NCBI RefSeq assembly: GCF_026017845.1
Contig: NZ_CP100416.1
Location: 4,991,176 to 5,055,175 of the forward strand
DNA length: 64,000 nt
Direction: 5' to 3'
From: Amycolatopsis mediterranei
GTDB lineage: Bacteria > Actinomycetota > Actinomycetes > Mycobacteriales > Pseudonocardiaceae
Shown: one piece after another, positions 48,892-58,316 of the stretch
How positions within the stretch are numbered: position 1 is the first letter of the stretch
Layout of the letters: each line of letters begins with the position of its first letter
Notes under the pieces: generated by a model
Told to the model about the DNA's origin: nothing
Databases searched by the model: none
Seen by the model: the letters and a program-made list of their open reading frames with translations, nothing else
Position numbers and translations under genes: made by a program

Positions 48892-51819
48892 GTGCGCCAC
48901 TCCCTCTTCCGCCGCGTCCTCGTCCCGGCGGTGGCCGCGACCCTGCTGCTGGCACCTTCGCCGGCGCTCGCGGCGGCCCCGCCCCCGTTCCGCGACCCGT
49001 CGCTGCCACTGGCGACGCGGATCGACGACCTGCTGTCCCGCCTCACGGCGGACGAGAAGATCTCCCTGCTGCACCAGTACGAGCCGGCCATCCCGCGGCT
49101 GGGCATCGGGGTCTTCAAGACCGGCACCGAAGCCCTGCACGGCGTCGCCTGGTCGACCGACTACGACAACAAGGGCGCGGTCGTCAAGGCCGACGGCACG
49201 GTCTTCCCGCAGGCCATCGGCCTGGCCAGCACCTGGAACCCGGCGCTGGTGAAGCAGGTGGGCGCGGCCGTCGGGCAGGAAGCGCGTGGCTTCAACGTCC
49301 GCAACCCGACGCTGTGGGGCCTCAACCTGTGGGCACCGGTGGTGAACCTGCTGCGCGACCCGCGGTGGGGCCGCAACGAAGAGGGCTACTCCGAAGACCC
49401 CTACCTGACCGGCGAGTTCGCGACCGCCTACGGCCGCGGCATGCAGGGTGACGACCCCCGGTACCTGCAGGCCGCGCCGACGCTGAAGCACTTCCTCGCC
49501 TACAACAACGAGGTCAACCGCGACACCAGCAACTCCTCGGTGCCGCCGAAGATCCTGCACGACTACGACGAGCAGGCGTTCAAGATCCCGCTGCAGAACG
49601 GCGCGGCCAACGCCGTCATGCCGTCGTACAACCTGGTCAACGGGCGCCCCAACCACGTGAGCCCGGACCTCGACGGCAAGCTGCGGAAGTGGGCGCCGCA
49701 GGACATCGCCGTCGTCAGCGACGCCGGCGCGCCGTCCAACCTGGTCAACTCGGAGAAGTACTACGCCACCAAGGCCGAAGGCGACGCGGCGGCGATCAAG
49801 GCGGGGCTCGACAGCTTCACCGACAACGACACCGACGGCTCGATCACCGTCGCCGCGGTCAAGGAGGCGCTGAGCAAGGGCCTGCTGACCATGGCCGACG
49901 TCGAAAACGCCGACCGCCACCTGCTTTCGCTGCGGTTCCGGCTCGGCGAGTTCGACCCGCCGGGAGGCAACCCGTACGCGAAGATCACCCCGGCCGTCAT
50001 CGGCTCGCCCGAGCATCAGGCCCTGGCGCGCAAGACCGCCGACGAGCAGATCGTGATGCTGCGCAACAACGGCAACGCACTGCCGCTGAACGCCGCGCGG
50101 AACAAGAAGATCGCGGTCGTCGGCCCGCTTTCGAACACCCTGTACGAAGACTGGTACAGCGGCGCGATGCAGTACAAGGTCACACCGGTGCAGGGCATCA
50201 AGGAACGGCTCGGCTCGGCGGGCACGGTCGCGTCGTCCGAAGGCGTCGACCGGATCGCGCTGAAGGACCTTTCGACCGGCAAGTACCTGACGGCGCCCGC
50301 CACCACCGGGAAGGTGACCGCGGGCGGGACCGTCGCGGGCACCGCCGAGTCCTTCGACGTCTACGACTGGGGCGCGGGCAAGAACACGCTGCGCGCGGCC
50401 GCGAACGGCAAGTTCCTCAGCTACTCCGGCGGCGCGCTGGTGAACGACGCCGACCAGCCGGCCGGCTGGTTCGTGCAGCAGCAGCTGAAGCTGGACGCGC
50501 AGCCGGACGGCAGTTACGTGCTCGAGTACGCGGGCAACGAGGTGAACGAGCCGTGGTTCGGCCCGGACAAGTTCGCCGTCGTCGGCGCGGACGGCGTCCT
50601 GACGATCTCGGCCCCGGATGCCGCGCACGCGACGAAGTTCGGCCGGGACGTGCTGACCAGCGGGGTCGGCAGCGCGGTCGCCGCGGCCAAGGACGCGGAC
50701 ACCGCGGTGGTCGTGGTCGGCAGCATGCCGTTCATCAACGGCCGCGAAGCCAATGACCGCACCCGCACCGAGCTCGCCCCGGCGCAGCGCGCGCTGATCG
50801 AGGCGGTGCAGAAGGCGAACCCGCACACCGTCGTCGTGGTGGAGAACAGCTACCCGACGACCGGCTGGGACACGCTGTCGGTGCCCGGCATCCTGTGGAC
50901 CAGCCACGCCGGGCAGGAGACCGGGCACGCGGTCGCCGACGTGCTCTTCGGCGACCAGGACCCGAGCGGGCGGCTCACCCAGACCTGGTACGCCTCCGAC
51001 GCGGGGCTGCCGAGCATCCTGGACTACGACATCGCCAAGACCGGGATGACCTACCAGTACTACCGCGGGAAGCCGCTGTTCCCGTTCGGCTACGGGCTGA
51101 GCTACACCAGCTTCCGCTACGACAAGGTGCGGACTTTCGAGGCGAACGGGAAGGTGCAGGTCAGCGTCGACGTGACGAACACCGGCGCCCGCACCGGGTC
51201 CGACGTCGTCCAGCTCTACTCGAAGAACTCCGGCGTGCAGCGGCTGCGGGACTTCTCGAAGCTGACCCTGGCGCCGAAGGAGACCCGCACGGTGCGGTTC
51301 GAGGTGCCTGTCGCGGACCTGGCGTCCTGGGACGTCTCCCGGGACCGGTCCGTGGTGGCGGCGGGGGTGTACGAGTTTTCGGTGGGCCGCAACGCTTCCG
51401 AGCTCTCGGCGCCGCAGCCGGTCTACGTGCCGGGGGAGCGGGCACTGCCGCGTGACCTGAGCCGTCCGACCCAGGCTCAGAACTTCGACGACTACTCCGG
51501 CACGACGTTGACGGACACGTCGAAGGTCTCGGGTACCTCGGTCGCCGGCGTGGCCGGCAGCTGGGTGGTGTACCGCAATGTGGCGTTGAACGGCCCGGCG
51601 CGGTTCTCGGCCTCGGTCTCCGCGCCGGCGTCGTCGCACGTCACGATCCGCCTCGATTCCCCGACCGGCCGCGTGCTGGCCACGGTTCCGGTGTCTTCGA
51701 CCGGCGACCGGTACGCCTACGCGAACGTGAGCGCGGCCCTGGCGAAGGCGAGCGGACGCCACGACGTGTACCTGACGTTCGACGGCCCGGTGAACCTGGC
51801 GACGTTCTCGTTGCGGTGA
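48892..51819 (+). CDS. Secreted glycoside hydrolase family 3 with beta-trefoil insert and C-terminal carbohydrate-binding domain
   Basis: A 975-aa secreted enzyme. A Sec signal peptide (cleavage near ALAAA) precedes the GH3 barrel; the nucleophile is D277 in VVSDAGAP, and the substrate loop KHFLAYNNE is present. The C-terminal GH3 domain is interrupted by a fascin/trefoil-like insert (about residues 455-560, LKDLSTGKYL, AANGKFLSY). Then come a fibronectin-III-like domain and a CBM6-like terminal domain (about 850-975). Activity is probably beta-glucosidase or beta-xylosidase on plant polymers outside the cell. It starts with GTG after GGAGG. Confidence 0.9.
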   Translation: MRHSLFRRVLVPAVAATLLLAPSPALAAAPPPFRDPSLPLATRIDDLLSRLTADEKISLLHQYEPAIPRLGIGVFKTGTEALHGVAWSTDYDNKGAVVKADGTVFPQAIGLASTWNPALVKQVGAAVGQEARGFNVRNPTLWGLNLWAPVVNLLRDPRWGRNEEGYSEDPYLTGEFATAYGRGMQGDDPRYLQAAPTLKHFLAYNNEVNRDTSNSSVPPKILHDYDEQAFKIPLQNGAANAVMPSYNLVNGRPNHVSPDLDGKLRKWAPQDIAVVSDAGAPSNLVNSEKYYATKAEGDAAAIKAGLDSFTDNDTDGSITVAAVKEALSKGLLTMADVENADRHLLSLRFRLGEFDPPGGNPYAKITPAVIGSPEHQALARKTADEQIVMLRNNGNALPLNAARNKKIAVVGPLSNTLYEDWYSGAMQYKVTPVQGIKERLGSAGTVASSEGVDRIALKDLSTGKYLTAPATTGKVTAGGTVAGTAESFDVYDWGAGKNTLRAAANGKFLSYSGGALVNDADQPAGWFVQQQLKLDAQPDGSYVLEYAGNEVNEPWFGPDKFAVVGADGVLTISAPDAAHATKFGRDVLTSGVGSAVAAAKDADTAVVVVGSMPFINGREANDRTRTELAPAQRALIEAVQKANPHTVVVVENSYPTTGWDTLSVPGILWTSHAGQETGHAVADVLFGDQDPSGRLTQTWYASDAGLPSILDYDIAKTGMTYQYYRGKPLFPFGYGLSYTSFRYDKVRTFEANGKVQVSVDVTNTGARTGSDVVQLYSKNSGVQRLRDFSKLTLAPKETRTVRFEVPVADLASWDVSRDRSVVAAGVYEFSVGRNASELSAPQPVYVPGERALPRDLSRPTQAQNFDDYSGTTLTDTSKVSGTSVAGVAGSWVVYRNVALNGPARFSASVSAPASSHVTIRLDSPTGRVLATVPVSSTGDRYAYANVSAALAKASGRHDVYLTFDGPVNLATFSLR

Positions 51820-51820
51820 G

Positions 51821-52642
51821 CTAGGGCTTCCGGCCCACGCCGGCGTACGGGAGGGAGTTGACCGACGGGTCGTCGGACATGTCGCCGACGCCCTCGGGGT
51901 TCCACATCGCGCAGCCGACCAGGCCCGGTTCGACGAGGTCGAAGCCCTCGAAGAACCGGAGCACCTGGTCGTGCGTGCGTGGGAACGGCTGGTTCTGCTG
52001 GTTCTGCCTGCTCGTGTACACCTCGATCGCCTCGTCGAGGCCCTTCGATCCGGAGTCCGCCGCGACGTGCGTGACGGCGAGGAAGCTGCCCGGCGCGAGC
52101 CGTTCGCGGTAGCGGGCCAGGATGCCTTCGGGATCCCACGAGTCGGGCACGAAGTGCAGCAGCAGCAACATGAAGACCCCGGTCGGCTGCCCGGGATCGA
52201 GCAGCCGCCGGGCCGGCTCCGCGTCGAAGATGTCGTTGACGTCGCGCAGGTCGGCCTGGAGCACCGCGCAATTGTCGTTGCCCTGCAGCAGGAGCTCGCT
52301 GTGGGCGACGGCGACCGGCTCGCGGTCGACGTACACCACGCGGCACGCCGGGTCGGCCTGCTGGACGATCTCGTGCAGGTTCCCGACGGTCGGGATGCCG
52401 GAGCCGACGTCGAGGAACTGCCGGACCCCGGCGGCCACCATGTACCGCGCGGCGCGGCGGAGGAACGCGCGGTTGAGCCGGGCGGCGTCGCGGATGCCGG
52501 GCATGATCTGCAGGATCTGCTCCCCGAGCGCGCGGTCGGCGGCGAAGTTGTGGTCCCCGTCGAGCCAGAAGTCGTACACCCGGGCCGGGTTCGGCACCGT
52601 GGTGTCGATCTCCGGTGGTACCCAGCTCACTTCTCCGGTCAC
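51821..52642 (-). CDS. DUF574-type SAM-dependent methyltransferase
   Basis: A 273-aa protein of the actinobacterial SAM methyltransferase family DUF574. The N-terminus TTVPNPARVYDFWLDGDHNF is diagnostic, followed by the SAM motif FLDVGSGIPTVGNLHE and VVYVDREPVAV. Members are abundant in actinomycetes, and few have known substrates. The GTG at 52642 has GGGAGG upstream. It ends 2 bp from the stop of the convergent GH3 gene, and its upstream region is shared with the divergent P450. Confidence 0.88.
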   Translation of the reverse strand: MTGEVSWVPPEIDTTVPNPARVYDFWLDGDHNFAADRALGEQILQIMPGIRDAARLNRAFLRRAARYMVAAGVRQFLDVGSGIPTVGNLHEIVQQADPACRVVYVDREPVAVAHSELLLQGNDNCAVLQADLRDVNDIFDAEPARRLLDPGQPTGVFMLLLLHFVPDSWDPEGILARYRERLAPGSFLAVTHVAADSGSKGLDEAIEVYTSRQNQQNQPFPRTHDQVLRFFEGFDLVEPGLVGCAMWNPEGVGDMSDDPSVNSLPYAGVGRKP

Positions 52643-52764
52643 GGGACCTCCCACCCTCGCGGACGCTGCGGGGACGGAGCTTAGTCCCCTCATCCGTTCG
52701 TGTGGACTCGTGCTCCGGGTGCCCGGGGCGCGGCTAGGGTGCCCGGTCACGAGGAGACGAGGCC

Positions 52765-54096
52765 ATGCCGAACCCGCGTCCCGTGCCCGGCCGGGTGCCC
52801 GTGCTCGGGCACACGGTGCCCCTGCTGCGCGACCCGCTCAAGTTCTTCACTTCCCTGCCCGCGCACGGAGAAGTCGTCAAGATCCAGCTCGGCCCGCTGC
52901 CGGTGCACGTGGTCACCACCCCGGAGCTGGCCTGGCAAGTGCTGGCCACCGACGCCGACAAGTTCGACAAGGGCCTGGTCTTCGACAAGATGCGCCCGCT
53001 CTTCGGCGACGGCCTGGCCACCTCGAACGGCGAGCTCAACCGCCGTCAGCGCCGGCTCGTGATGCCCGCCTTCGGCCGCACGCGGATCGCCGGCTACGCC
53101 GAACACACCATGACGAAGCTGGCCGGCGAGCTGGTGGAGGCGTGGCGGCCCGGCGAAGTCGTCGAGTTCGACCGCCGGATGCAGGATCTCGTGCTGACCA
53201 TCGCCGGGCAGACGCTGTTCTCCACCGCCCTCGGTGACGAGGCACTGGCGGAGATCCGGCACTCGATCCCGGTCATGCTCAAGTACGTGCTGATCCGGGC
53301 CTTCTCCCCGAAGTTCGTCGAGAAGCTGCCGATCCCGCCGAACCGGCGGTTCGACGCCGCGGCCGCGCGCCTGCGCGAGGTGATCGGCGAGACCGTCGTC
53401 GCGGCCCGTGAAGACGGCGCCGACCACGGCGACCTGCTTTCGATGCTGCTGCTGGCCCGCGACGAGGAGACCGGCGAGGGCATGTCCGACCGCCAGGTGC
53501 ACGACGAGGTCATCACGATCCTGACCACCGGCGCCGAGACGACCGCCGTCGCGCTGGCCTGGTTCTTCCACGAGCTGGGGCAGCACCCGGACGTCGAACG
53601 CCGGTTCCACGCCGAAGTCGACGAAGTCCTCGACGGCCGCGCGGCGCGCTTCGAGGATCTGCCGGATCTCGTTTACACGCACCGGATCGTCAACGAGATC
53701 CTCCGCCGCACCCCGCCGCTGATCCTCATGCGCCGCGCGCGGGAGGACGTCGAACTCGGCGGGGTGGCGCTCCCGGCGGGCAGCGAAGTCGCCGTCAGCC
53801 AGCACACCCTGCACCGCGATCCGCGCTGGTTCCCCGACCCGGACCGGTTCGACCCGGACCGCTGGGCGCCCGGCCGCACCGCGGAACTGCCGAAGGGGGC
53901 CTACATCCCGTTCGGCGCGGGCGCGCGGCTGTGCCCGGGACACGTGTTCGCGCCGACGGAGATCGGCATCGTGGCCGCGACCATCGGCGCGCGGTGGCGC
54001 CTGGTCCCGGTGCCGGGCCGGAAGGTGTACGCGCAGATCAAGGCCACGATGCAGCCGAACCGGCTGCCGATGACCGTGGTGCCCCGCCGGACCTGA
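52765..54096 (+). CDS. Cytochrome P450
   Basis: A 443-aa P450 with I-helix TTGAETTAVALAW, ExxR as EILRR, and the heme loop FGAGARLCPGH with the ligand at C390. The N-terminal GRVPVLGHTVPLLRDPL without a membrane anchor indicates a soluble class I enzyme. The pattern resembles CYP families active on terpenes, fatty acids or macrolides; the substrate is unknown. No dedicated ferredoxin or reductase gene is adjacent. The ATG lies 122 bp from the divergent methyltransferase start. Confidence 0.93.
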   Translation: MPNPRPVPGRVPVLGHTVPLLRDPLKFFTSLPAHGEVVKIQLGPLPVHVVTTPELAWQVLATDADKFDKGLVFDKMRPLFGDGLATSNGELNRRQRRLVMPAFGRTRIAGYAEHTMTKLAGELVEAWRPGEVVEFDRRMQDLVLTIAGQTLFSTALGDEALAEIRHSIPVMLKYVLIRAFSPKFVEKLPIPPNRRFDAAAARLREVIGETVVAAREDGADHGDLLSMLLLARDEETGEGMSDRQVHDEVITILTTGAETTAVALAWFFHELGQHPDVERRFHAEVDEVLDGRAARFEDLPDLVYTHRIVNEILRRTPPLILMRRAREDVELGGVALPAGSEVAVSQHTLHRDPRWFPDPDRFDPDRWAPGRTAELPKGAYIPFGAGARLCPGHVFAPTEIGIVAATIGARWRLVPVPGRKVYAQIKATMQPNRLPMTVVPRRT

Positions 54097-54151
54097 CGGT
54101 GCCGGTACCACTACCGGGTGTAGTGTTCCGGGGTCCTGAACGGAAGGCAGG

Positions 54152-55255
54152 TTGGGTTTGAGACGGCCGCTCAAGCTGACGTCGGCGTTGTTCGCCTGCG
54201 GTGTCCTGTTCGCTTTGCTGACCGCGGCGGTGCCCGCGGAAGCCGCCGCGATCTCCTGCAGCGACACGGATCTGCCGGTCACCGGACCCGGTCTGCCCCC
54301 ACTGGTGCCGGGCGCGCCCGCGGTCGTGCACGGCCGGCTGTGCCGGCCCGCCGGGGAGGCGCCGGACACCGTTCAGCTGCTCGTGCACGGCGGGACGTAC
54401 AACAGCGCGTACTGGGACCTGCCCTACGAGCCGGCGCGCTACTCCTACCAGCGGGACATGGCCGCGCACGGTTACGCGACCTTCGCCGCCGACCAGCTCG
54501 GCGCCGGGCGCAGCAGCCGGCCGCTGAGCCTGCCGCTGTCGGTCTGGGCGGCGGCCGAGTCGATGCACGAGGTGATCGGCCACCTGCGCGCCGGCCGGGC
54601 CGGCGGGGTCCCGTTCGCGAAGGTGGTGATCGTCGGGCACTCGGTCGGGTCGGGGATCGTCGCCGTGGAAGCGTCGACCTACCACGACGTCGACGGGGTG
54701 ATCCTCACCGGCATCACGCACCTGCCCGCGCTGCCCGTGCTCGCCCTCGGCGCGGCGCTCGGCCTGCAGCCCGCGTTGCTCGACGGGCAGCTCGGTACCC
54801 TCGGCAGCGACCCGCTGTACTTCACGACGAAGCCGGGAGCGCGGGCCGGGCTGTTCTACGCCGCGGGCGACGCCGATCCCGCCGTGATCGCCGCCGACGA
54901 AGCGACGAAGGACCAGGTTTCGGTCCCCGGGATGGGCACGGTCGCGTTGTTCGGCATCGTGCTGCCCGCGACGTGGGGAATCACCGCACCGGTTTTCCAA
55001 GTGGTCGGTGAAAAAGACGTCCTTTTCTGCGGGGTGCTGGCGTTGCGTGACTGTTCCGACGCGGCGGTGCTGCGGGCGCAGGAAGCGCCCTATTACGCCG
55101 ACCCGTCGAAGGTGTCGACGTACGTGCTGCCCGGCGCGGGCCATTCCGTGGCGCTGCACGAAAACGCGGGCGAATACCGCAGCGCCACCCGCTCCTGGCT
55201 GCAGAACCGCCTGGGGATCGCTCCACAGGGTTATCACTCGATCGGACGAAACTGA
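54152..55255 (+). CDS. Secreted alpha/beta hydrolase
   Basis: A 367-aa alpha/beta hydrolase with a Sec signal peptide (RRPLKLTSALFACGVLFALL, cleavage near AEAAA). The nucleophile elbow is GHSVG, the oxyanion region LLVHGGTYNSAYW, and the catalytic His near PGAGHSV. Two cysteines close to the mature N-terminus (SCSD, RLCRP) may form a disulfide. The start is TTG at 54152 or TTG at 54158, both behind GGAAGGCAGG; no ATG or GTG fits the signal peptide. Substrate unknown, probably an ester. Confidence 0.82.
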   Translation: MGLRRPLKLTSALFACGVLFALLTAAVPAEAAAISCSDTDLPVTGPGLPPLVPGAPAVVHGRLCRPAGEAPDTVQLLVHGGTYNSAYWDLPYEPARYSYQRDMAAHGYATFAADQLGAGRSSRPLSLPLSVWAAAESMHEVIGHLRAGRAGGVPFAKVVIVGHSVGSGIVAVEASTYHDVDGVILTGITHLPALPVLALGAALGLQPALLDGQLGTLGSDPLYFTTKPGARAGLFYAAGDADPAVIAADEATKDQVSVPGMGTVALFGIVLPATWGITAPVFQVVGEKDVLFCGVLALRDCSDAAVLRAQEAPYYADPSKVSTYVLPGAGHSVALHENAGEYRSATRSWLQNRLGIAPQGYHSIGRN

Positions 55256-55339
55256 ACCCGTGCGCGTCTCACAATTCCGGGCCAAGATATATCGATTGAC
55301 CCGAACGGTGATCTGCCCTGAACGCTTGGACAGCCTGAG

Positions 55340-57430
55340 GTGACTGCGCCCCATCCCCGCGGCGACGCCCCGCGGAAGAAGCCGTCCGCCGATCGCGCGG
55401 CGAGACGGCTCGGTGCGCTCGCGCGCAAATGGGGCTACCTGATCAGCACGACCGCCTACCTGCCGCACACGCCCGAGGAGATCGAGCGCGAGCTGACCGG
55501 CCTGGCCGGGCGGCTGTTCGAAGCGGTGGCGAGCGATCCGCCGGACCTGCAGGCGGCCGCGTCCGCGGGCGGCCGGCTCGTCGAGCTGCGGTGCGTCGGC
55601 GCCGACAGCCTGCGCCGCAGCCTGGAGGTGCTGGGCAAGGCGCTGCTGCGCGAACCGGAACTGAGCGGGCTCGACCGGCTGGCCGAGCGGGTGGTGGCCG
55701 TGCTCGGCGCCTTGAGCTCCGGCTACGGCGAGATGCTGCGCGAGGACATCCAGAAGCGCCAGGAGGGCCTGAGCCGCGCGCTGCTGAAGGTCGAGCAGGA
55801 GACGCGGCAGAAGCACGTCATCACCCGCGCGCAGTTCGAGGAGGTGTTCGCCGGCTCGGCCAGCGGCGTCGCGCTCACCGAGCTCGACGGCCGGGTGCTG
55901 CGGGCCAACGCGGCGCTGGCCAAGACACTCAACCGCACGCCGGCGGAGATCGCCGCGATGACGTTGTTCGACCTGGTCCACCCCGAGGACGTCGAACAGC
56001 TGCGGGAGAGCTACCGCGAGCTGGTGGCGGGCCGGCTGCACCGGCTGCGCGCCGGTCGCCGCCTGGTCGGCCGGGACGGCGAGCCGATGTGGGCGACGTT
56101 CGCCGCGGCGGTGATCCGGGACGCGCTCGGCACGCCCCGGCAGCTGCTCACGATCGTCGACGACGACACCGAGGTGTCGCTGCTGCAGCGGCGGCTGAGT
56201 CACCAGGCCCTGCACGACGTCCTCACCGGGCTGCCGAACCGGCAGTTCTTCAGCACCCGCCTGGAGACCCTGCTGCGCGACGCGGATCCAGCGCACGGGG
56301 TCACGCTGTTCCACCTCGACCTCGACGGCTTCTCGCAGATCAACGGCGGTCTCGGCCGGGAGCTCGGCGACCGGGTGCTGCGTGGGGTCGCGGCCAAGCT
56401 GAAGATCGTCTTCGAGGCGGAAAAGGCGCTCGTGGCCCGGCTCGACGGCGACGAATTCGGCGTGCTGGTGCAGAACACGGCCGACACCCCGGGCGTGGTG
56501 ACGCTCGTCCGCCGGATCACCCACGAGTTCGCCGAGGCGGAGTACGTCGACGGGCAGCACGGGGTCGCGGTGTCGGCCGCCATCGGTGTCGTCCACCGCC
56601 CGCCGCGCGACAGCACGCCCGCGGAGCTGCTTCAGGCCTCGGACCTGACCCTGCGGCGCGCCCAGCGGACGGGCAACCAGTGGGGCCTGTTCGACCGCGA
56701 ATGGGACCGGCGCGACCGGCACGACTTCGGCCTGGCCGCGTCGATGGCGGGCGCCTGGGAGAACGGCGAGGTCGAAGCCCGCTACCGCGTGCTGGTGTCG
56801 GCGACGAGCGGTTCGGTCGAGGGCGTCGAGGCGCGGCTGCGCTGGAACCACCCGGCCGAAGGCGTGCTGCCGCACGAGACGTGCGTGCGACTGGCCGCGG
56901 AGACCGGGCTGGCGCTGCCGCTGGGCACCTGGCTGCTGCGCACGGCGGCCGAGCGGCTGGCGGCGTCCGGGATCGGCGTGCCGCTGGTCGTCGAGCTGAC
57001 GGCGCAGCAGGCGGCGGATCCGGAGCTGGTCGGTGAAATCCACCGCGTCCTGGGCGACACCGGCCTGGCCCCGGACCGGCTGCGTCCCGGCTTCCCGGCC
57101 GCGGAGACCGGGGACGCGGCGGACAACTTCAAGGTGCTGGGCGAAATCGGTGTCCGGGCGGAGATCCACGGCCTCGGCGACGTCTCGTGCCTGACGGAGT
57201 TCCCGGCGCGCGCGGTCCGGATCGCGGCGAACCTGGCCGCCAAGCGGGAACACCCGCTGGTGGCCGCGCCGCTGTCGGCGCTGATCGACGCGGCGCACGC
57301 GGCCGGGGCGTCGGTGTCGGTCGCCGGGATCGGCACCGCGGACGAAGCCGCGTGGTGGCGGGACCGCGGCGTGGACCTGCTGTCGGGCCCGGCGTTCCCC
57401 GAGCCGCCGGGCGGCTTGCCCGCTTGCTGA
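55340..57430 (+). CDS. PAS-GGDEF-EAL protein with degenerate active sites
   Basis: A 696-aa signalling protein: a helical N-terminal region, a PAS domain (about residues 170-280, FAGSASGVALTELDGRVLRANAAL), a GGDEF domain with signature DGDEF at 369-373, and an EAL-like domain from about 475. In the EAL part the signature is E497-A-R and the DDFG metal motif is replaced by IHGLGD, so phosphodiesterase activity is unlikely. The GGDEF signature has Asp for the first Gly and no RxxD inhibitory site just upstream. It may be a c-di-GMP receptor or a weak cyclase. GTG start after CCTGAGG. Confidence 0.87.
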   Translation: MTAPHPRGDAPRKKPSADRAARRLGALARKWGYLISTTAYLPHTPEEIERELTGLAGRLFEAVASDPPDLQAAASAGGRLVELRCVGADSLRRSLEVLGKALLREPELSGLDRLAERVVAVLGALSSGYGEMLREDIQKRQEGLSRALLKVEQETRQKHVITRAQFEEVFAGSASGVALTELDGRVLRANAALAKTLNRTPAEIAAMTLFDLVHPEDVEQLRESYRELVAGRLHRLRAGRRLVGRDGEPMWATFAAAVIRDALGTPRQLLTIVDDDTEVSLLQRRLSHQALHDVLTGLPNRQFFSTRLETLLRDADPAHGVTLFHLDLDGFSQINGGLGRELGDRVLRGVAAKLKIVFEAEKALVARLDGDEFGVLVQNTADTPGVVTLVRRITHEFAEAEYVDGQHGVAVSAAIGVVHRPPRDSTPAELLQASDLTLRRAQRTGNQWGLFDREWDRRDRHDFGLAASMAGAWENGEVEARYRVLVSATSGSVEGVEARLRWNHPAEGVLPHETCVRLAAETGLALPLGTWLLRTAAERLAASGIGVPLVVELTAQQAADPELVGEIHRVLGDTGLAPDRLRPGFPAAETGDAADNFKVLGEIGVRAEIHGLGDVSCLTEFPARAVRIAANLAAKREHPLVAAPLSALIDAAHAAGASVSVAGIGTADEAAWWRDRGVDLLSGPAFPEPPGGLPAC

Positions 57431-57431
57431 C

Positions 57432-58094
57432 TCAGATCCGCACGAGGACCTCGTCCAGGGGCTTGCGCCGCAGGTCCGGCACGACGCAGTCGTCGGCCGG
57501 GTAGCCGACCGGGATCACCGCGAACGCCTTTTCGTTGCGGGGGCGGCCCAGCAGCTCCCCGAGAAACCGCATCGGCGACGGCGTGTGCGTCAGTGCCGCC
57601 AGGCCCGCCACCTGCAACGCCGTGAGCAGCATGCCGACCGCGATGCCGACCGACTCGTCGACGTAGTAGTGCTTGCGGACACCGCCGTCGTCGTCCACAG
57701 CGAACCGTTGCTGGAACACGACGATCAGGTACGGCGCGTCCGTCAGGTGCGGCTTCTCCGCGTCGGTCCCGAGCGGCCGGAGCGCGGCGAGCCATTCGTC
57801 GCCGAGGCGCCCGTCGTAGGAAATCCGTTCCTCGGCCTCGGCGGCTTCGCGGATCCTGCGGCGCACCGCCGGATCCGCGACGAGGACGAACGTCCACGGC
57901 TGCTGGTGCGCCCCACTGGGCGCGGTCGAGGCGACCGCGATCGCGTCGAGCACCGCGCGTTCGGGCACCGGGTCGGGGGAGAACATCCGCACCGAGCGCC
58001 GGGCTTCCATCCGCCGGCGCAACGCGGCGGCTTGGGCGAGTGCTTCGTCGTCGGGCAGCCGGGCGGGGCGGTAGGGCACGGGGTGGTAGGTCAT
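57432..58094 (-). CDS. Nitroreductase-family flavoprotein (BluB/iodotyrosine deiodinase-like)
   Basis: A 220-aa nitroreductase fold with the FMN-binding RRSVRMFSPDPVPE at the start, STAPSGAHQQPWTFVLV, and the late GLAALTHTPSPMRFL. This pattern is that of the deiodinase/BluB branch of one-domain nitroreductases. It reduces nitro, halogenated or quinone substrates with NAD(P)H. The ATG at 58094 is 47 bp from the nearer end of a palindrome (58116-58141) that may be an operator. Confidence 0.9.
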   Translation of the reverse strand: MTYHPVPYRPARLPDDEALAQAAALRRRMEARRSVRMFSPDPVPERAVLDAIAVASTAPSGAHQQPWTFVLVADPAVRRRIREAAEAEERISYDGRLGDEWLAALRPLGTDAEKPHLTDAPYLIVVFQQRFAVDDDGGVRKHYYVDESVGIAVGMLLTALQVAGLAALTHTPSPMRFLGELLGRPRNEKAFAVIPVGYPADDCVVPDLRRKPLDEVLVRI

Positions 58095-58115
58095 GAGCGG
58101 ATTGTGGCGGGGGAA

Positions 58116-58141
58116 ACGTTCGGCGCAGCAGGTCCGAACGT
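58116..58141. promoter_or_regulatory. Inverted repeat before the nitroreductase gene
   Basis: ACGTTCGG-N10-CCGAACGT has perfect 8-bp arms and lies 22 bp upstream of the nitroreductase ATG. Candidate operator or promoter-overlapping site. Confidence 0.4.
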
Positions 58142-58160
58142 ACGATTCGCGGTGTCAAGC

Positions 58161-58236
58161 GTCCGCTGAACGGACAGTAAGGCCATCCTTGCTGGACGAA
58201 TTGGGCCGAATGGTCCTGGGCAACTAGGCCATTCGG
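58161..58236. promoter_or_regulatory. Cluster of inverted repeats before the Cys-rich gene
   Basis: GTCCG-CTGAA-CGGAC (58161-58175) and CCGAATGG-N15-CCATTCGG (58206-58236) occupy the divergent region. The second could form an RNA hairpin 80 bp before the Cys-rich gene. Their function is not known; they may be promoter operators or leader structures. Confidence 0.35.
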
Positions 58237-58316
58237 TCCTGTCGCGTGAAGTGATCTCCTCATTACCCTCCAGTAGCAGACAGTGGTGCCGATCACAGTC
58301 GTTCCAGGAGGCCTCA

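Noticed and set aside
48754..51762. 1002-codon minus-strand frame opposite the GH3 gene
   Set aside because: Composition is typical of an antisense shadow (Val/Arg/Gly-rich); the plus strand carries the GH3 signal peptide and catalytic motifs.
54038..57298. 1086-codon minus-strand frame opposite the hydrolase and GGDEF genes
   Set aside because: It crosses two real genes and an intergenic gap, is Gln/Arg/Gly-rich, and has no start signal.
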